NCBI RefSeq assembly: GCF_011762185.1
Contig: NZ_JAASQJ010000005.1
Coordinates: 1 to 64,000, forward strand
Reading direction: 5' to 3'
Length of the DNA: 64,000 nucleotides
Source of the DNA: Dyadobacter arcticus
GTDB lineage: Bacteria > Bacteroidota > Bacteroidia > Cytophagales > Spirosomataceae
The notes beneath the pieces were generated by a model. That model was not told the DNA's origin. It ran no database searches and saw nothing but the letters and a program-made list of their open reading frames with translations. This document shows positions 37,503-46,183 of this stretch, piece after piece (position 1 is the stretch's first letter; every line of letters begins with the position of its first letter). A program made the position numbers and the translations under genes.

Positions 37503-37510
37503 TAACTTTG
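37503..37510 (+). promoter_or_regulatory. Candidate -7 box of the BrnT-like gene
   Basis: TAACTTTG, an exact TAnnTTTG match 40 nt before the start at 37551. The -33 position is not conserved. Confidence 0.4.
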
Positions 37511-37550
37511 GGGACTTACTCTCCTTTTTGCAACACACACTAAATAGTCA

Positions 37551-37841
37551 ATGATTGAATTTGAATGGGATCAGAATAATATAAAACATGTTTGTGAGGA
37601 TTATCCAGAAAGAAAAAACACGATATCAGATGTCGAAAGTGTGTTTTATGACCCAAATTTATTGCCAGTCGAGAAAAAACAAGTGGGGAGAGAGCAGAGA
37701 AGGTATGCTGTAGGATTATCCAGTTCAGGAGTTATTTGTTTTGTTATTTTTACTATTGGCGAGAGACGGATAAGACCAATAAGTTGTTGGCCCGCAAATT
37801 CTCAAACAAAAAGACGGTATTATGAAAACATTAAAGACTAA
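37551..37841 (+). CDS. BrnT-like ribonuclease toxin
   Basis: A 96-aa protein resembling the RelE-fold toxin BrnT. It opens MIEFEWDQNNIKHV (BrnT proteins open with an F-x-WD-x-x-K/N pattern). A middle SVFYDPNLLPVEKK follows, then RRYAVGLSSSGVICFVIFT, RRIRPISCWPA and the final RRYYE, which match the family's R-I-R-x-I-S-A-R and RR-x-Y-E blocks. BrnT toxins inhibit translation and are neutralised by BrnA, normally encoded just downstream. Here a 55-aa gene overlaps its 3' end by 20 nt. Assignment by motif and layout; fairly confident of family, less of activity. Confidence 0.7.
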   Translation: MIEFEWDQNNIKHVCEDYPERKNTISDVESVFYDPNLLPVEKKQVGREQRRYAVGLSSSGVICFVIFTIGERRIRPISCWPANSQTKRRYYENIKD

Positions 37842-37989
37842 GACTGTTGCAGTCATAAAAAATAGTCACACTAAAGAGGAGATGGAAGAAATTGAAAGGG
37901 AGTTTTTGACTATGGAAAAATCGCCCTGCACAATTCAACAACTGATCGAAATGAGCCGCAATGAAAATTTACACAAAGACCGGAGATAA
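37822..37989 (+). CDS. 55-aa probable antitoxin partner of the BrnT-like toxin
   Basis: A short gene (ATG 37822, TAA 37987-37989) overlapping the toxin by 20 nt and the next gene (37961) by 29 nt. The product begins MKTLKTKTVAVIKNSHTKEE, continues with an acidic helix EEMEEIEREFLTMEKSP, and ends QQLIEMSRNENLHKDRR. It lies exactly where BrnA antitoxins lie but is shorter than usual BrnA and shows no clear ribbon-helix-helix. It may be a minimal antitoxin that only caps the toxin. The nested overlaps on both sides imply coupled translation. Function inferred from position and size. Confidence 0.6.
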   Translation: MKTLKTKTVAVIKNSHTKEEMEEIEREFLTMEKSPCTIQQLIEMSRNENLHKDRR

Positions 37990-38521
37990 GGGAACAACGT
38001 CCCTGATCGGCGGCACCAGGCTAAGCAAGGCGCACGTAAGAATCGAAGCGTACGGAACTGTGGATGAATTGAATAGCTACATTGGCCTGCTTCGTGATCA
38101 GCACGTCAATGAAAACCACAGAGATTTTTTAAAGGAAATTCAGGACCGTCTTTTTACAATAGGCTCTCATCTCGCTTCCGAACCTGAGCAGACAAAACGA
38201 ATATTGCCAGATTTGGAAGAAAAGGATATCCTTTTTTTGGAAAATGAAATGGATATTATTGAAGCGAAAATTCCTCCGTTAAATGCTTTCGTTCTCCCGG
38301 GAGGTCATCAATCCGTATCATTTGGCCATGTTGCCCGCACCGTTTGCCGCCGTGCCGAACGTGCTGTGATCCATTTACAACAAGGTGAAGAGGTCGAAGC
38401 CATTGTAATCCGCTATCTCAACCGCCTTTCCGACTACCTCTTTATGCTTTGTCGTGCAATGACTTACGAGTTGGAAGTGGAAGAAGTGACATGGAAACCC
38501 AGGGTATCTTCAAAAAAATAA
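37961..38521 (+). CDS. Cob(I)alamin adenosyltransferase, PduO type
   Basis: Transfers the adenosyl group of ATP to cob(I)alamin to make coenzyme B12. The 186-aa product shows the PduO-type motifs IYTKTGDKGTTSLIGG (ATP loop, 3-18), EAYGTVDELNSYIG (29-42), FVLPGG and the helix VARTVCRRAERAV, and ends with the RYLNRLSDYLFML block. A trimeric cytoplasmic enzyme is expected. Its start lies inside the 55-aa gene of the BrnT-like pair, an unusual physical tie of a vitamin gene to a toxin-antitoxin module. A promoter of its own was not seen, so it may be read from the toxin promoter. Start chosen by the family N-terminus. Confidence 0.93.
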   Translation: MKIYTKTGDKGTTSLIGGTRLSKAHVRIEAYGTVDELNSYIGLLRDQHVNENHRDFLKEIQDRLFTIGSHLASEPEQTKRILPDLEEKDILFLENEMDIIEAKIPPLNAFVLPGGHQSVSFGHVARTVCRRAERAVIHLQQGEEVEAIVIRYLNRLSDYLFMLCRAMTYELEVEEVTWKPRVSSKK

Positions 38522-38633
38522 TTGTTATACTAAATATCGATTATTTACAGATTTAATTTTTTAAATTGCGTGACTCGGGTAAATCGAGACAACTCCCTTT
38601 TTAATAGCTTTTGAAAATTAAAATCCTGGCATC

Positions 38634-39701
38634 ATGACAGCCGACACATTGCAAATTGAGGTTCAGCAGACAAGTAAATCGCGTCTGCAAGAGGTTGATT
38701 TTAACAACCTGGTTTTTGGACGGAACATCTCCGACCATATGTTTATCGCAGAATACCGCGACGGTCAATGGAATGATTCGCGGATCATTCCTTACGGCGA
38801 CCTATCACTAAGTCCTGCAACCGCTGCATTGCATTATGGACAAGCCATTTTTGAAGGTATGAAAGCCTACAAAAATGAAGAAGGCGACGTCCTTCTTTTC
38901 CGAGCTATTGATAATTGGAAAAGACTGAACAAATCCGCTGAGCGCCTTTGCATGCCGACTATTCCTGAAGAAATTTTCATGAACGGGCTTACTGAGCTAC
39001 TTCGTCTTGATGCAGGATGGGTACCTTCTCAGCCCGGATGCTCCTTATATATTCGCCCATATATGTTCGCAACTGATCCATATATCGGTGTTAAACCTTC
39101 TGATTCTTACTACTTTATCATTTTCACAAGCCCGGTAGGCACTTATTATGCTAAACCTCCTCGCGTGAAAGTTGAAACACATTTTATTCGTGCCGCAGAA
39201 GGTGGTGTTGGCGCAACAAAATGCGCTGGTAATTATGCCGGTTCCCTTTATCCAGCCAAACTAGCACAACAAGAAGGATATGATCAGCTGATTTGGACAG
39301 ATGCACGTGAGCATGCTTATATCGAGGAGTCAGGAACAATGAATATTATGTTCCTTCTTGATAAAAAATTAGTAACTCCTTATGTATCAGAAACGACGCT
39401 CGACGGAATAACCCGTAAAAGCATTGTAGCCATCGCACAGCATTGGGGAATTCCTGTTGAGGAACGAAGGGTAAGTGTAAAAGAAATTATTGACGGATTA
39501 AAAGATGGATCTCTGGAAGCCGCTTTTGGAGCGGGTACTGCCGTGGTAATTTCTCCGTTCGCAACGATCGCCTATGAAGGCGTTGACTATCCGCTTCCTG
39601 AAATCCTCGAAGACTCCTTTGTTAATAAAGTAAAAACATATCTGACTGACCTCCGCACAGGCAAGGTAGATGATGTTTTTGGATGGATGCTTAAAGTATA
39701 G
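38634..39701 (+). CDS. ilvE: Branched-chain amino acid aminotransferase
   Basis: PLP enzyme that interconverts Leu, Ile and Val with their 2-oxo acids, fold type IV, 355 aa. The Schiff-base lysine is K196 in GGVGATKCAGNYAGS. Other family blocks are LHYGQAIFEGMKAYK (67-81), LYIRPYMFATD, IEESGTMNIMF and TTLDGITRKSI. The N-terminal extension and the KCAGNYA context point to the eukaryote-like (BCAT type II) subgroup rather than E. coli IlvE. It is monocistronic, with a 112-bp upstream gap and a strong terminator downstream. Confidence 0.95.
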   Translation: MTADTLQIEVQQTSKSRLQEVDFNNLVFGRNISDHMFIAEYRDGQWNDSRIIPYGDLSLSPATAALHYGQAIFEGMKAYKNEEGDVLLFRAIDNWKRLNKSAERLCMPTIPEEIFMNGLTELLRLDAGWVPSQPGCSLYIRPYMFATDPYIGVKPSDSYYFIIFTSPVGTYYAKPPRVKVETHFIRAAEGGVGATKCAGNYAGSLYPAKLAQQEGYDQLIWTDAREHAYIEESGTMNIMFLLDKKLVTPYVSETTLDGITRKSIVAIAQHWGIPVEERRVSVKEIIDGLKDGSLEAAFGAGTAVVISPFATIAYEGVDYPLPEILEDSFVNKVKTYLTDLRTGKVDDVFGWMLKV

Positions 39702-39723
39702 CAGTCACATTCCTAAAATATAG

Positions 39724-39770
39724 AGGTTAAAGCAGAGATTGTAGTCTTTGCTTTGACCTTTTTCTTTTTC
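39724..39770 (+). terminator. Rho-independent terminator of ilvE
   Basis: Eleven-bp stem AGGTTAAAGCA (39724-39734) with TGCTTTGACCT (39749-39759), including one G-U pair, a 14-nt loop, and the tail TTTTTCTTTTTC. It runs into the last codons of the convergent AraC-type gene. Confidence 0.8.
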
Positions 39771-40653
39771 AAACGAATGTTCTTGTCCCAGAATAATTGC
39801 CCCGAAATTCTTTGGGTGTACATCCATTCTTATTCTTGAAAATCCGATTGAAGTACGACAAATTGTTGAAACCACATTTATAGGCAATCTCCGAAATCGT
39901 GTTGGTCGTATTAATCAGATATCTGGAGGCGTGACCAAGTCTTATTTCATTCAAACTTTCAATAAATGTTTTACCAGTACGCTTTTTGATAAACCTGCTG
40001 AATGACACCTCCGACATTCCGGCCAGTTTGGCAACACCTGCTAGATTAATTTCCTTATCATAATTGTCACGCATATAGGCAAATACCTTTTCAATGCGCC
40101 TGCTATTGAAATTAACATTTTCATCCGTAAACGTGCTGTTCGACAGCGTACGCATGTTTCGGGAAACCGAGAGATCATGCAAGATCGACATTAGTTCGAG
40201 AATCGAATCAAAACCACTTTTCTGTGACAAAGCCTGAAATCTGGGCATGAGGCGCTCGATGGTTTCCCTTGAAAATGCAATCCCTTTTGCCGATTTCTCT
40301 AAAAGTGACCTTACAAAAAAAAGCTGATTGCGTTTGAGAAATTTGTCATCGAATAAGTCCCTGTGAAACTGGACCGTTATTTCTTGCACCTCCGGCATGC
40401 CTTCTTCCCATTTATACGAATGCGTCAGCCAACCGTGCGGAAGGTTATTTCCTACCAATACCAGTTCTGCATCATCAATGATCTCCGTATGGTCTCCTAT
40501 GATCCGTTTAACGCCTTTTCCGGAGAGAATGAGATTGAGCTCGTATTCTTCGTGTGTGTGAAGTGGAAAATCAAAAATGGTTTTACTTCGTGTGAAAACA
40601 GTAAAACAGTCGTATTGAGTGAGGGGAGTAATTTCACGGTAAATTTCATTCAT
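39769..40653 (-). CDS. AraC family transcriptional regulator
   Basis: A 294-aa regulator with an N-terminal cupin-like sensor domain (HTHEEYELNLILSGKGV, LVLVGNNLPHGWLTH) and a C-terminal AraC DNA-binding domain (about 190-290). The two helix-turn-helices are NLAGVAKLAGMSEVSFSRFI and TISEIAYKCGFNNLSYFNRI, followed by the classic GCTPKEFR. It is divergent from a sodium:solute symporter followed by susC/susD, so it is the likely regulator of that uptake locus. The ligand is probably the imported sugar or a derivative (inference). A -7 box (minus TAATTTTG, 40721-40728) lies 67 nt upstream. Confidence 0.92.
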   Translation of the reverse strand: MNEIYREITPLTQYDCFTVFTRSKTIFDFPLHTHEEYELNLILSGKGVKRIIGDHTEIIDDAELVLVGNNLPHGWLTHSYKWEEGMPEVQEITVQFHRDLFDDKFLKRNQLFFVRSLLEKSAKGIAFSRETIERLMPRFQALSQKSGFDSILELMSILHDLSVSRNMRTLSNSTFTDENVNFNSRRIEKVFAYMRDNYDKEINLAGVAKLAGMSEVSFSRFIKKRTGKTFIESLNEIRLGHASRYLINTTNTISEIAYKCGFNNLSYFNRIFKNKNGCTPKEFRGNYSGTRTFV

Positions 40654-40840
40654 AAATTACCAGGTTGAGAATATGTTTACTAAGCCGACAAAGGGTAGAT
40701 AATATACCATATGCCTATATCAAAATTAATAACAAAATTTGCATATCACTTTCTCGAATATCTGTTCATTCCGCGTATCTTAAAATCAATTGATGAATAA
40801 ACCCCAAGAACGTTGAGGAGCCGATTTGCAAAATCCTTCT

Positions 40841-42661
40841 ATGAAATTGAATCCAATTGACTTCCTTGTCATTATTGCCTACCTACTGTTCGTATTATTC
40901 GTCGGAATTATTCTTAGAAAACAGGCCGGGCGCAGCAAAAATGATTATCTGCTTGGAGGAAAGTCCATCCCTTTTTGGATGCTCGGGATTTCAAATGCTT
41001 CCGGGATGTTCGATATATCAGGTACCGCCTGGATGGTATCGATTATGTTTGTGTATGGCGTAAAAAGCATTTGGCTTCCCTGGCTTTGGCCCGTTTTCAA
41101 TCAGATATTTATGATGGTCTATATGTCTGGCTGGCTGCGGAAGTCTAATGTCTCCACTGGGGCAGAATGGATGCTTACCCGTTTCGGCAATCAGAGACAA
41201 GCCCGATTGGCACATCATATTATAATAGTGTTCGCCTTGATCAGCTGTTTAAGCTTTATGACCTATGCTTTTGTAGGTTTGGGTAAATTCATTGAAATCT
41301 TTATCCCCTGGCGGGTACTCAGCCCTTACGTCCCATTTAACATTGCACCTGAAAATGTTTCTGATTTTTACGGCATTGTTTTCACTGTTTTCACCGTCTT
41401 CTATTCTCTTCTAGGTGGGATGAAAAGCATTGTCTGGGCTGATTTTATTCACTACATCATTATGGTGATCATTTCTGTTTCAATAGCCGTGATTGCGATG
41501 CTGGCATTGCAAAATGCCGCGAAACTTCCCGTTCCCAAAGGTTGGACGGACCTCTTTTTTGGACTAAATCTGAATGTAGACTGGAGTGGGAAAATTCGAG
41601 AAGTGAATCAAAAAATAATAGATGATAAGTTTTCACCATTTGGTTTCTTCTTCGCACTAATGACTGTGAAAGGCATTCTCGCAAGTCTCGCTGGCCCAAT
41701 GCCCAGCTATGATATGCAAAAAATCCTTTCCACGAAATCCCCAAAAGATGCGGCATTAATGAGCATGATCGTCAACATCGTCCTATTGCCAACCCGATAC
41801 CTTTTGATTATCGGTGTAACCGTTCTTGGGCTTCTATTTTTTGACCGGATTAACATCACAGGCCCTAACGGAATGGACTTTGAGCGCATTTTACCTGCGA
41901 TTTTAAATAATTACATTCCTCCGGGCCTCCTGGGCCTGGTATTAGTCGGGCTCATGGGCGCTTTCATGAGTTCATTTGCAGGAACATTCAATGCAGCGCA
42001 GGCTTATCTCGTCAATGACGTATACCTGAAATCAGTTAATCCGAAAGCAAAGAATAAAGAAATTTCCCGGGTGACTTATTTAATTGGCCTGGCTGTAGTT
42101 TCCATCAGTATCGTGACCGGTCTGTTGGTGAAAGATGTAAACAGCACTTTGTTATGGATTGTATCAGCCCTATATGGAGGATACCTTGCCTCCAATGTTT
42201 TAAAATTTTATTGGTGGAGGTTCAATAGTAATGGCTTTTTTGCAGGGATGCTGGCAGGAATCATTTGCGCAATGTGCTGTCCGTACCACTTCCCAGACAC
42301 ATTACCATTGTATTATTTCCCCCTCATACTTTTAATATCCACAGTCGGAGCTATTGCAGGATCATTATTAACCCCGGCAACAGATATGGAAACATTGAAA
42401 GCATTTTATCAAAATATAAACCCCTGGGGTTTCTGGAAAACAGTTGAGATTGAAGTCAGAAAAGATAATCCTGCCTTTAAACCTAACCCTAATTTCCGTC
42501 TCGATATGTTCAATGTGATGATCGGGATCATTGCTCAAACTGCACTTACTTCCATACCTGTGTTCCTGGTTTTACTGATGCCAACGCAAACTGCATTGGC
42601 TATTACTGTCATGATTATTTGTGCAGTAATACTTTACAAAACTTGGTATCGCACTTTATGA
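40841..42661 (+). CDS. Sodium:solute symporter (SSS) family transporter
   Basis: A 606-aa inner-membrane symporter with about 13-14 helices. The SSS family opening is clear: NPIDFLVIIAYLLFVLFVGI, then GRSKNDYLLGGKSIPFWMLG and SNASGMFDISGTAW in helix 1, and FVFYSLLGGMKS-like helix 5 (FTVFYSLLGGMKSIVWADF). The start is placed at ATG 40841. An upstream in-frame TTG (40826) has a better-placed GAGGAG and cannot be excluded. Sugars are the likely substrates: the gene is divergent from an AraC regulator and followed by susC/susD, which would bring the same solute across the outer membrane. Confidence 0.9.
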   Translation: MKLNPIDFLVIIAYLLFVLFVGIILRKQAGRSKNDYLLGGKSIPFWMLGISNASGMFDISGTAWMVSIMFVYGVKSIWLPWLWPVFNQIFMMVYMSGWLRKSNVSTGAEWMLTRFGNQRQARLAHHIIIVFALISCLSFMTYAFVGLGKFIEIFIPWRVLSPYVPFNIAPENVSDFYGIVFTVFTVFYSLLGGMKSIVWADFIHYIIMVIISVSIAVIAMLALQNAAKLPVPKGWTDLFFGLNLNVDWSGKIREVNQKIIDDKFSPFGFFFALMTVKGILASLAGPMPSYDMQKILSTKSPKDAALMSMIVNIVLLPTRYLLIIGVTVLGLLFFDRINITGPNGMDFERILPAILNNYIPPGLLGLVLVGLMGAFMSSFAGTFNAAQAYLVNDVYLKSVNPKAKNKEISRVTYLIGLAVVSISIVTGLLVKDVNSTLLWIVSALYGGYLASNVLKFYWWRFNSNGFFAGMLAGIICAMCCPYHFPDTLPLYYFPLILLISTVGAIAGSLLTPATDMETLKAFYQNINPWGFWKTVEIEVRKDNPAFKPNPNFRLDMFNVMIGIIAQTALTSIPVFLVLLMPTQTALAITVMIICAVILYKTWYRTL

Positions 42662-42987
42662 AATGGCAGTTTAAACATGCCAATTATATAACTCTAACAT
42701 CACGTATATAGGCTAACGGCATCTTTACACTTTGGTTAAAATACTGCATAGAATTTTTTTAGCAAATTGATGACCCAATGCTGTAAAAAAGTGCAATACG
42801 CGTCCCTTTCCACGTTTCTACTTTTCCAATATAAACTCTACATTAACATAGGGTTAAATATGTGTCACTTTTAGCTAAAAAAACACTATATATTTGTGTA
42901 TGAAGCCGTGGTATATTTGACTTAATTTTTAGTATATTTCCCTGTATAAATTATTTCTTTAACCTATCCAGAAGTAAAAGTAAACGT
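42662..42987. promoter_or_regulatory. Intergenic region with tandem -7 boxes before susC
   Basis: No supported gene. Two identical TATATTTG boxes occur at 42889-42896 and 42912-42919, with a weaker TATATTTC further down. Neither has a clean -33 TTG at the usual spacing. If used, the second gives a leader of about 60 nt. The susC/susD pair may thus have its own promoters besides read-through from the symporter gene. Confidence 0.45.
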
Positions 42988-45900
42988 ATGAAAAAAAATC
43001 TACTCATTAACATGATGGTACTGCTCTCTGTGCTCGCTCTCCCGGGTTATGCACAGGATATGACGGTATCCGGAAAAGTGACTGATGCGAGCGGCGGAGA
43101 CATTGCCGGTGTAAACGTAGTCGTAAAAGGTACCACCAGAGGTACTTCCACCAATGACAAAGGAGAATATAGTGTTACTGTCGAAAAAGGCAAAATTTTG
43201 ACATTTAGTTACATTGGTTATATAACCAAAGAAGAAGTAGCCAACGCTACGATCCTCAATGTAGCTCTTGCAGCAGAAGCCACTGCATTGAATGAAGTAG
43301 TTGTGACTGCTCTCGGTATCAGCAGGGATAAAAGAGCGCTTGCTTATTCCATTACAGAAGTAAATGGCAGCAACCTTACTGCGGCCCGCGAAGCCAACCT
43401 TGGTAACGCATTAGCAGGACGAGTTGCAGGGGTGAATGTAAGCAAGATTGCTACGGGACCTGCCGGGTCATCCAGGGTCATTATCCGGGGAAACAAATCC
43501 TTGCAAGGCAATAACCAGCCTTTGTACGTAATCGATGGTATTCCGATGGATAACAGCAACTTCGGTCAGGCTGGTCTTTGGGGTGGATCCGATGAAGGCG
43601 ATGGTTTGTCCAGTATCAACCCGGACGACATTGAGTCCATCACTGTATTGAAAGGTGCAAACGCCGCAGCACTTTACGGTTCACGCGCTGCAAATGGTGT
43701 TATTAACGTAACTACCAAGCGTGGAACCAAAAGAAAAGGAGTTGGTATCGAATTTGGATCAAATTATGTATTTGAACAACTTAATGACCTTTCCGACCTT
43801 CAGAAATCCTATGGAGCGGGTTCTTATGTCGAAAGAGTAGCTTCCAAACCTGCCAACCAGAATCAGGCATACGATTGGGGTGATGACTCTTGGGGTCCTA
43901 AGTATGACGGCAGCTCGGTAATCGGTTTCGATGGTAAAATGCATCCTTACTCTTATGGAGGTGACAATTTCAAGAGATACCTGAAAACAGGCCACGCCTT
44001 CACTAATAACCTGGCCTTTTCAGGTGGTAATGAAACCCAAAATTTCCGCGCTTCGGTTACCAATTTGAAAAGCAAATCTATTATTCCAAATTCAGGTTTT
44101 GACAGGATTAACATTTCTTTGTCTACCCAATCAAAATTTGGAAAAAGGCTAACATTGGACGCTAAGGTACTTTATTCGGAAGAAAAAGCTAAAAACAGAC
44201 CAAATGTATCTGACTCCCCAGGAAACGCAATTCAAACACTGTGGAGAATACCTGGTGACATTAATGTGCTTGATTATTATGGCGATCCTGACAAACCTGG
44301 TGCAATTCCAGCTGGAGCCGACGCAGCAAGTCTTGGTATCTGGGGTAAAGAAGTAGGTGAAGAATTACAGCAAGCCAATAATAACTGGGGCCAAAATCCA
44401 TATTGGACAGCTTATCAGTTCATCAAATCAGATCAGAAAAACAGGATCATCACTTCTGGCCAGCTGAAATATCAGGTCACAGACTGGCTGTTCATCCAAG
44501 GTCGCGTGGGATTGGATAAATACACCCGTCGTTCGGAAGGACTTACTCCTGAAGGAACTGGTTATCAGCGCGGTGGTGCAAGAAACCTGGGTAGCTGGAA
44601 TGTTCAGGAATTGAATGCCGAGTATACAATTGGCGTAACCAAAGAATTTGGAAAATTTGGTATCACTGCATTCGGAGGTGGCAACAGGATGAGAAGAAAG
44701 TATGAATCCATCAACACTTATGGTAACGGCTTCAACGTTCAGTTTTTCCCCGCACTTAATAACGTTAAACAAAAATCCTTTGACTATTATCCAGAAGAAT
44801 CAGGTATCAATTCCTTGCTGGGATCTGCCGAAATATCATATGATGGATTTTTGTTCGTGACTGCGACTGCGAGAAATGACTGGTTCTCGGTATTAAATCC
44901 AAAAACCAACAGCATTCTTTATCCTTCAATTGGATCAAGTTTCGTGTTCTCTGATGCGATCAAAGGTCTTCCATCCTGGATCTCCTATGGTAAGATCAGG
45001 GCGTCATGGGCACAGGTTGGTAATGTTACAATCGGGCCATACGCAACCAATTCGACTTATTCATTGAATGGAAACCCCCACTTGGGTTATTCAATGGCTT
45101 CGTTTTCTTCTGCAATGGGTAACGGTGGAAACATTCCAAACGCTAACCTTAAACCACTTACGGTGACAGAAACTGAGCTTGGTATTGACTTCCGCCTTTT
45201 TAACAACAAACTGGGTGTTGATTTTACTTACTACGATCAACAAACTACGGACGATATCCTGAATGCGACCATATCAAGAGCTTCCGGCTTTGGTAGTACT
45301 TCGGTTAACCTTGGAAAACTGCAAAATAGAGGGGTTGAATTGTTGCTGACAGTAACCCCCCTCAAATCTAGCAGCGTTACCTGGGATGTGACTTTGAATT
45401 TGGCGAAAAACACCAACAAGGTTAAATCCCTGATTGATGGGGTAAATGAACTTGTCATGGACGAACCCCGTACAAGAAATACATACGTGAAAAATATCGT
45501 GGGCCAACCTTTTGGTATGATCACCGGCCGCGTCCAGAAACTGTCTCCTGACGGCCAGCCCGTATTTTTCAGCGATGGACGTCCGGTAGGTTCTGATGGG
45601 TATGAAATCATTGGGAACGGTATCGCTAAAATGACAGGTGGACTTACCAATGCATTTAACTACAAAGGATTTGACCTTTCGTTCCTGGTTGACTTTAAAG
45701 TGGGCGGAGACCTGCTTTCAGGCACAAACATGAGACTTGACGCATGGGGAGTAAGCAAAAGATCATTGCAGGGAAGAGAAGGCGAAGCTCCGCTGACCGT
45801 TACAGGTGTTGTTCAGGAAGGCACAGAGTATAAGCCATTTACTAAAACCCTTACTCCACAGGAGGCTTACAATTACTGGGGTTCTGTGGGCGGTGAAACC

Positions 45901-46173
45901 AATGGTGTAACGACCATGTACCTTTATGATGCTTCGTTCGTGAAGTTGAGACAATTAACGCTTGGATATTCATTCCCAAAGAAATTGTTGGAAAAAACTC
46001 CTCTTCAAAATTTGACGCTTTCATTCGTAGGTCGTAACCTGGCTATCCTGTTCAAGAACACGCCGAACATTGATCCGGAGTCGACTTATGCAAATGGAAA
46101 CTCACAAGGTTTTGATTACTTCGGATTTCCATCGACACGCAGTTACGGTTTCAATTTGAGAGCAACATTTTAA
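42988..46173 (+). CDS. SusC/RagA family TonB-linked outer-membrane transporter
   Basis: Second SusC-type importer, 1061 aa. Signal peptide (1-22, ending PGYAQ), CarboxypepD_reg-like domain (about 25-110, VSGKVTDASGGDIAGVNVVV), then LNEVVVTALG, the plug (about 120-235, PLYVIDGIPMDNSN, NPDDIESITVLKGANAAALYG) and a long barrel ending YGFNLRATF. It belongs to a different subgroup from the 17654 protein: its SusD partner is of the SusD-like type 2. It lies 326 nt after the symporter and 10 nt before susD. Together with the AraC regulator these form an uptake locus; no glycosidase is present within it. Confidence 0.95.
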   Translation: MKKNLLINMMVLLSVLALPGYAQDMTVSGKVTDASGGDIAGVNVVVKGTTRGTSTNDKGEYSVTVEKGKILTFSYIGYITKEEVANATILNVALAAEATALNEVVVTALGISRDKRALAYSITEVNGSNLTAAREANLGNALAGRVAGVNVSKIATGPAGSSRVIIRGNKSLQGNNQPLYVIDGIPMDNSNFGQAGLWGGSDEGDGLSSINPDDIESITVLKGANAAALYGSRAANGVINVTTKRGTKRKGVGIEFGSNYVFEQLNDLSDLQKSYGAGSYVERVASKPANQNQAYDWGDDSWGPKYDGSSVIGFDGKMHPYSYGGDNFKRYLKTGHAFTNNLAFSGGNETQNFRASVTNLKSKSIIPNSGFDRINISLSTQSKFGKRLTLDAKVLYSEEKAKNRPNVSDSPGNAIQTLWRIPGDINVLDYYGDPDKPGAIPAGADAASLGIWGKEVGEELQQANNNWGQNPYWTAYQFIKSDQKNRIITSGQLKYQVTDWLFIQGRVGLDKYTRRSEGLTPEGTGYQRGGARNLGSWNVQELNAEYTIGVTKEFGKFGITAFGGGNRMRRKYESINTYGNGFNVQFFPALNNVKQKSFDYYPEESGINSLLGSAEISYDGFLFVTATARNDWFSVLNPKTNSILYPSIGSSFVFSDAIKGLPSWISYGKIRASWAQVGNVTIGPYATNSTYSLNGNPHLGYSMASFSSAMGNGGNIPNANLKPLTVTETELGIDFRLFNNKLGVDFTYYDQQTTDDILNATISRASGFGSTSVNLGKLQNRGVELLLTVTPLKSSSVTWDVTLNLAKNTNKVKSLIDGVNELVMDEPRTRNTYVKNIVGQPFGMITGRVQKLSPDGQPVFFSDGRPVGSDGYEIIGNGIAKMTGGLTNAFNYKGFDLSFLVDFKVGGDLLSGTNMRLDAWGVSKRSLQGREGEAPLTVTGVVQEGTEYKPFTKTLTPQEAYNYWGSVGGETNGVTTMYLYDASFVKLRQLTLGYSFPKKLLEKTPLQNLTLSFVGRNLAILFKNTPNIDPESTYANGNSQGFDYFGFPSTRSYGFNLRATF

Positions 46174-46183
46174 TTACTGAACA

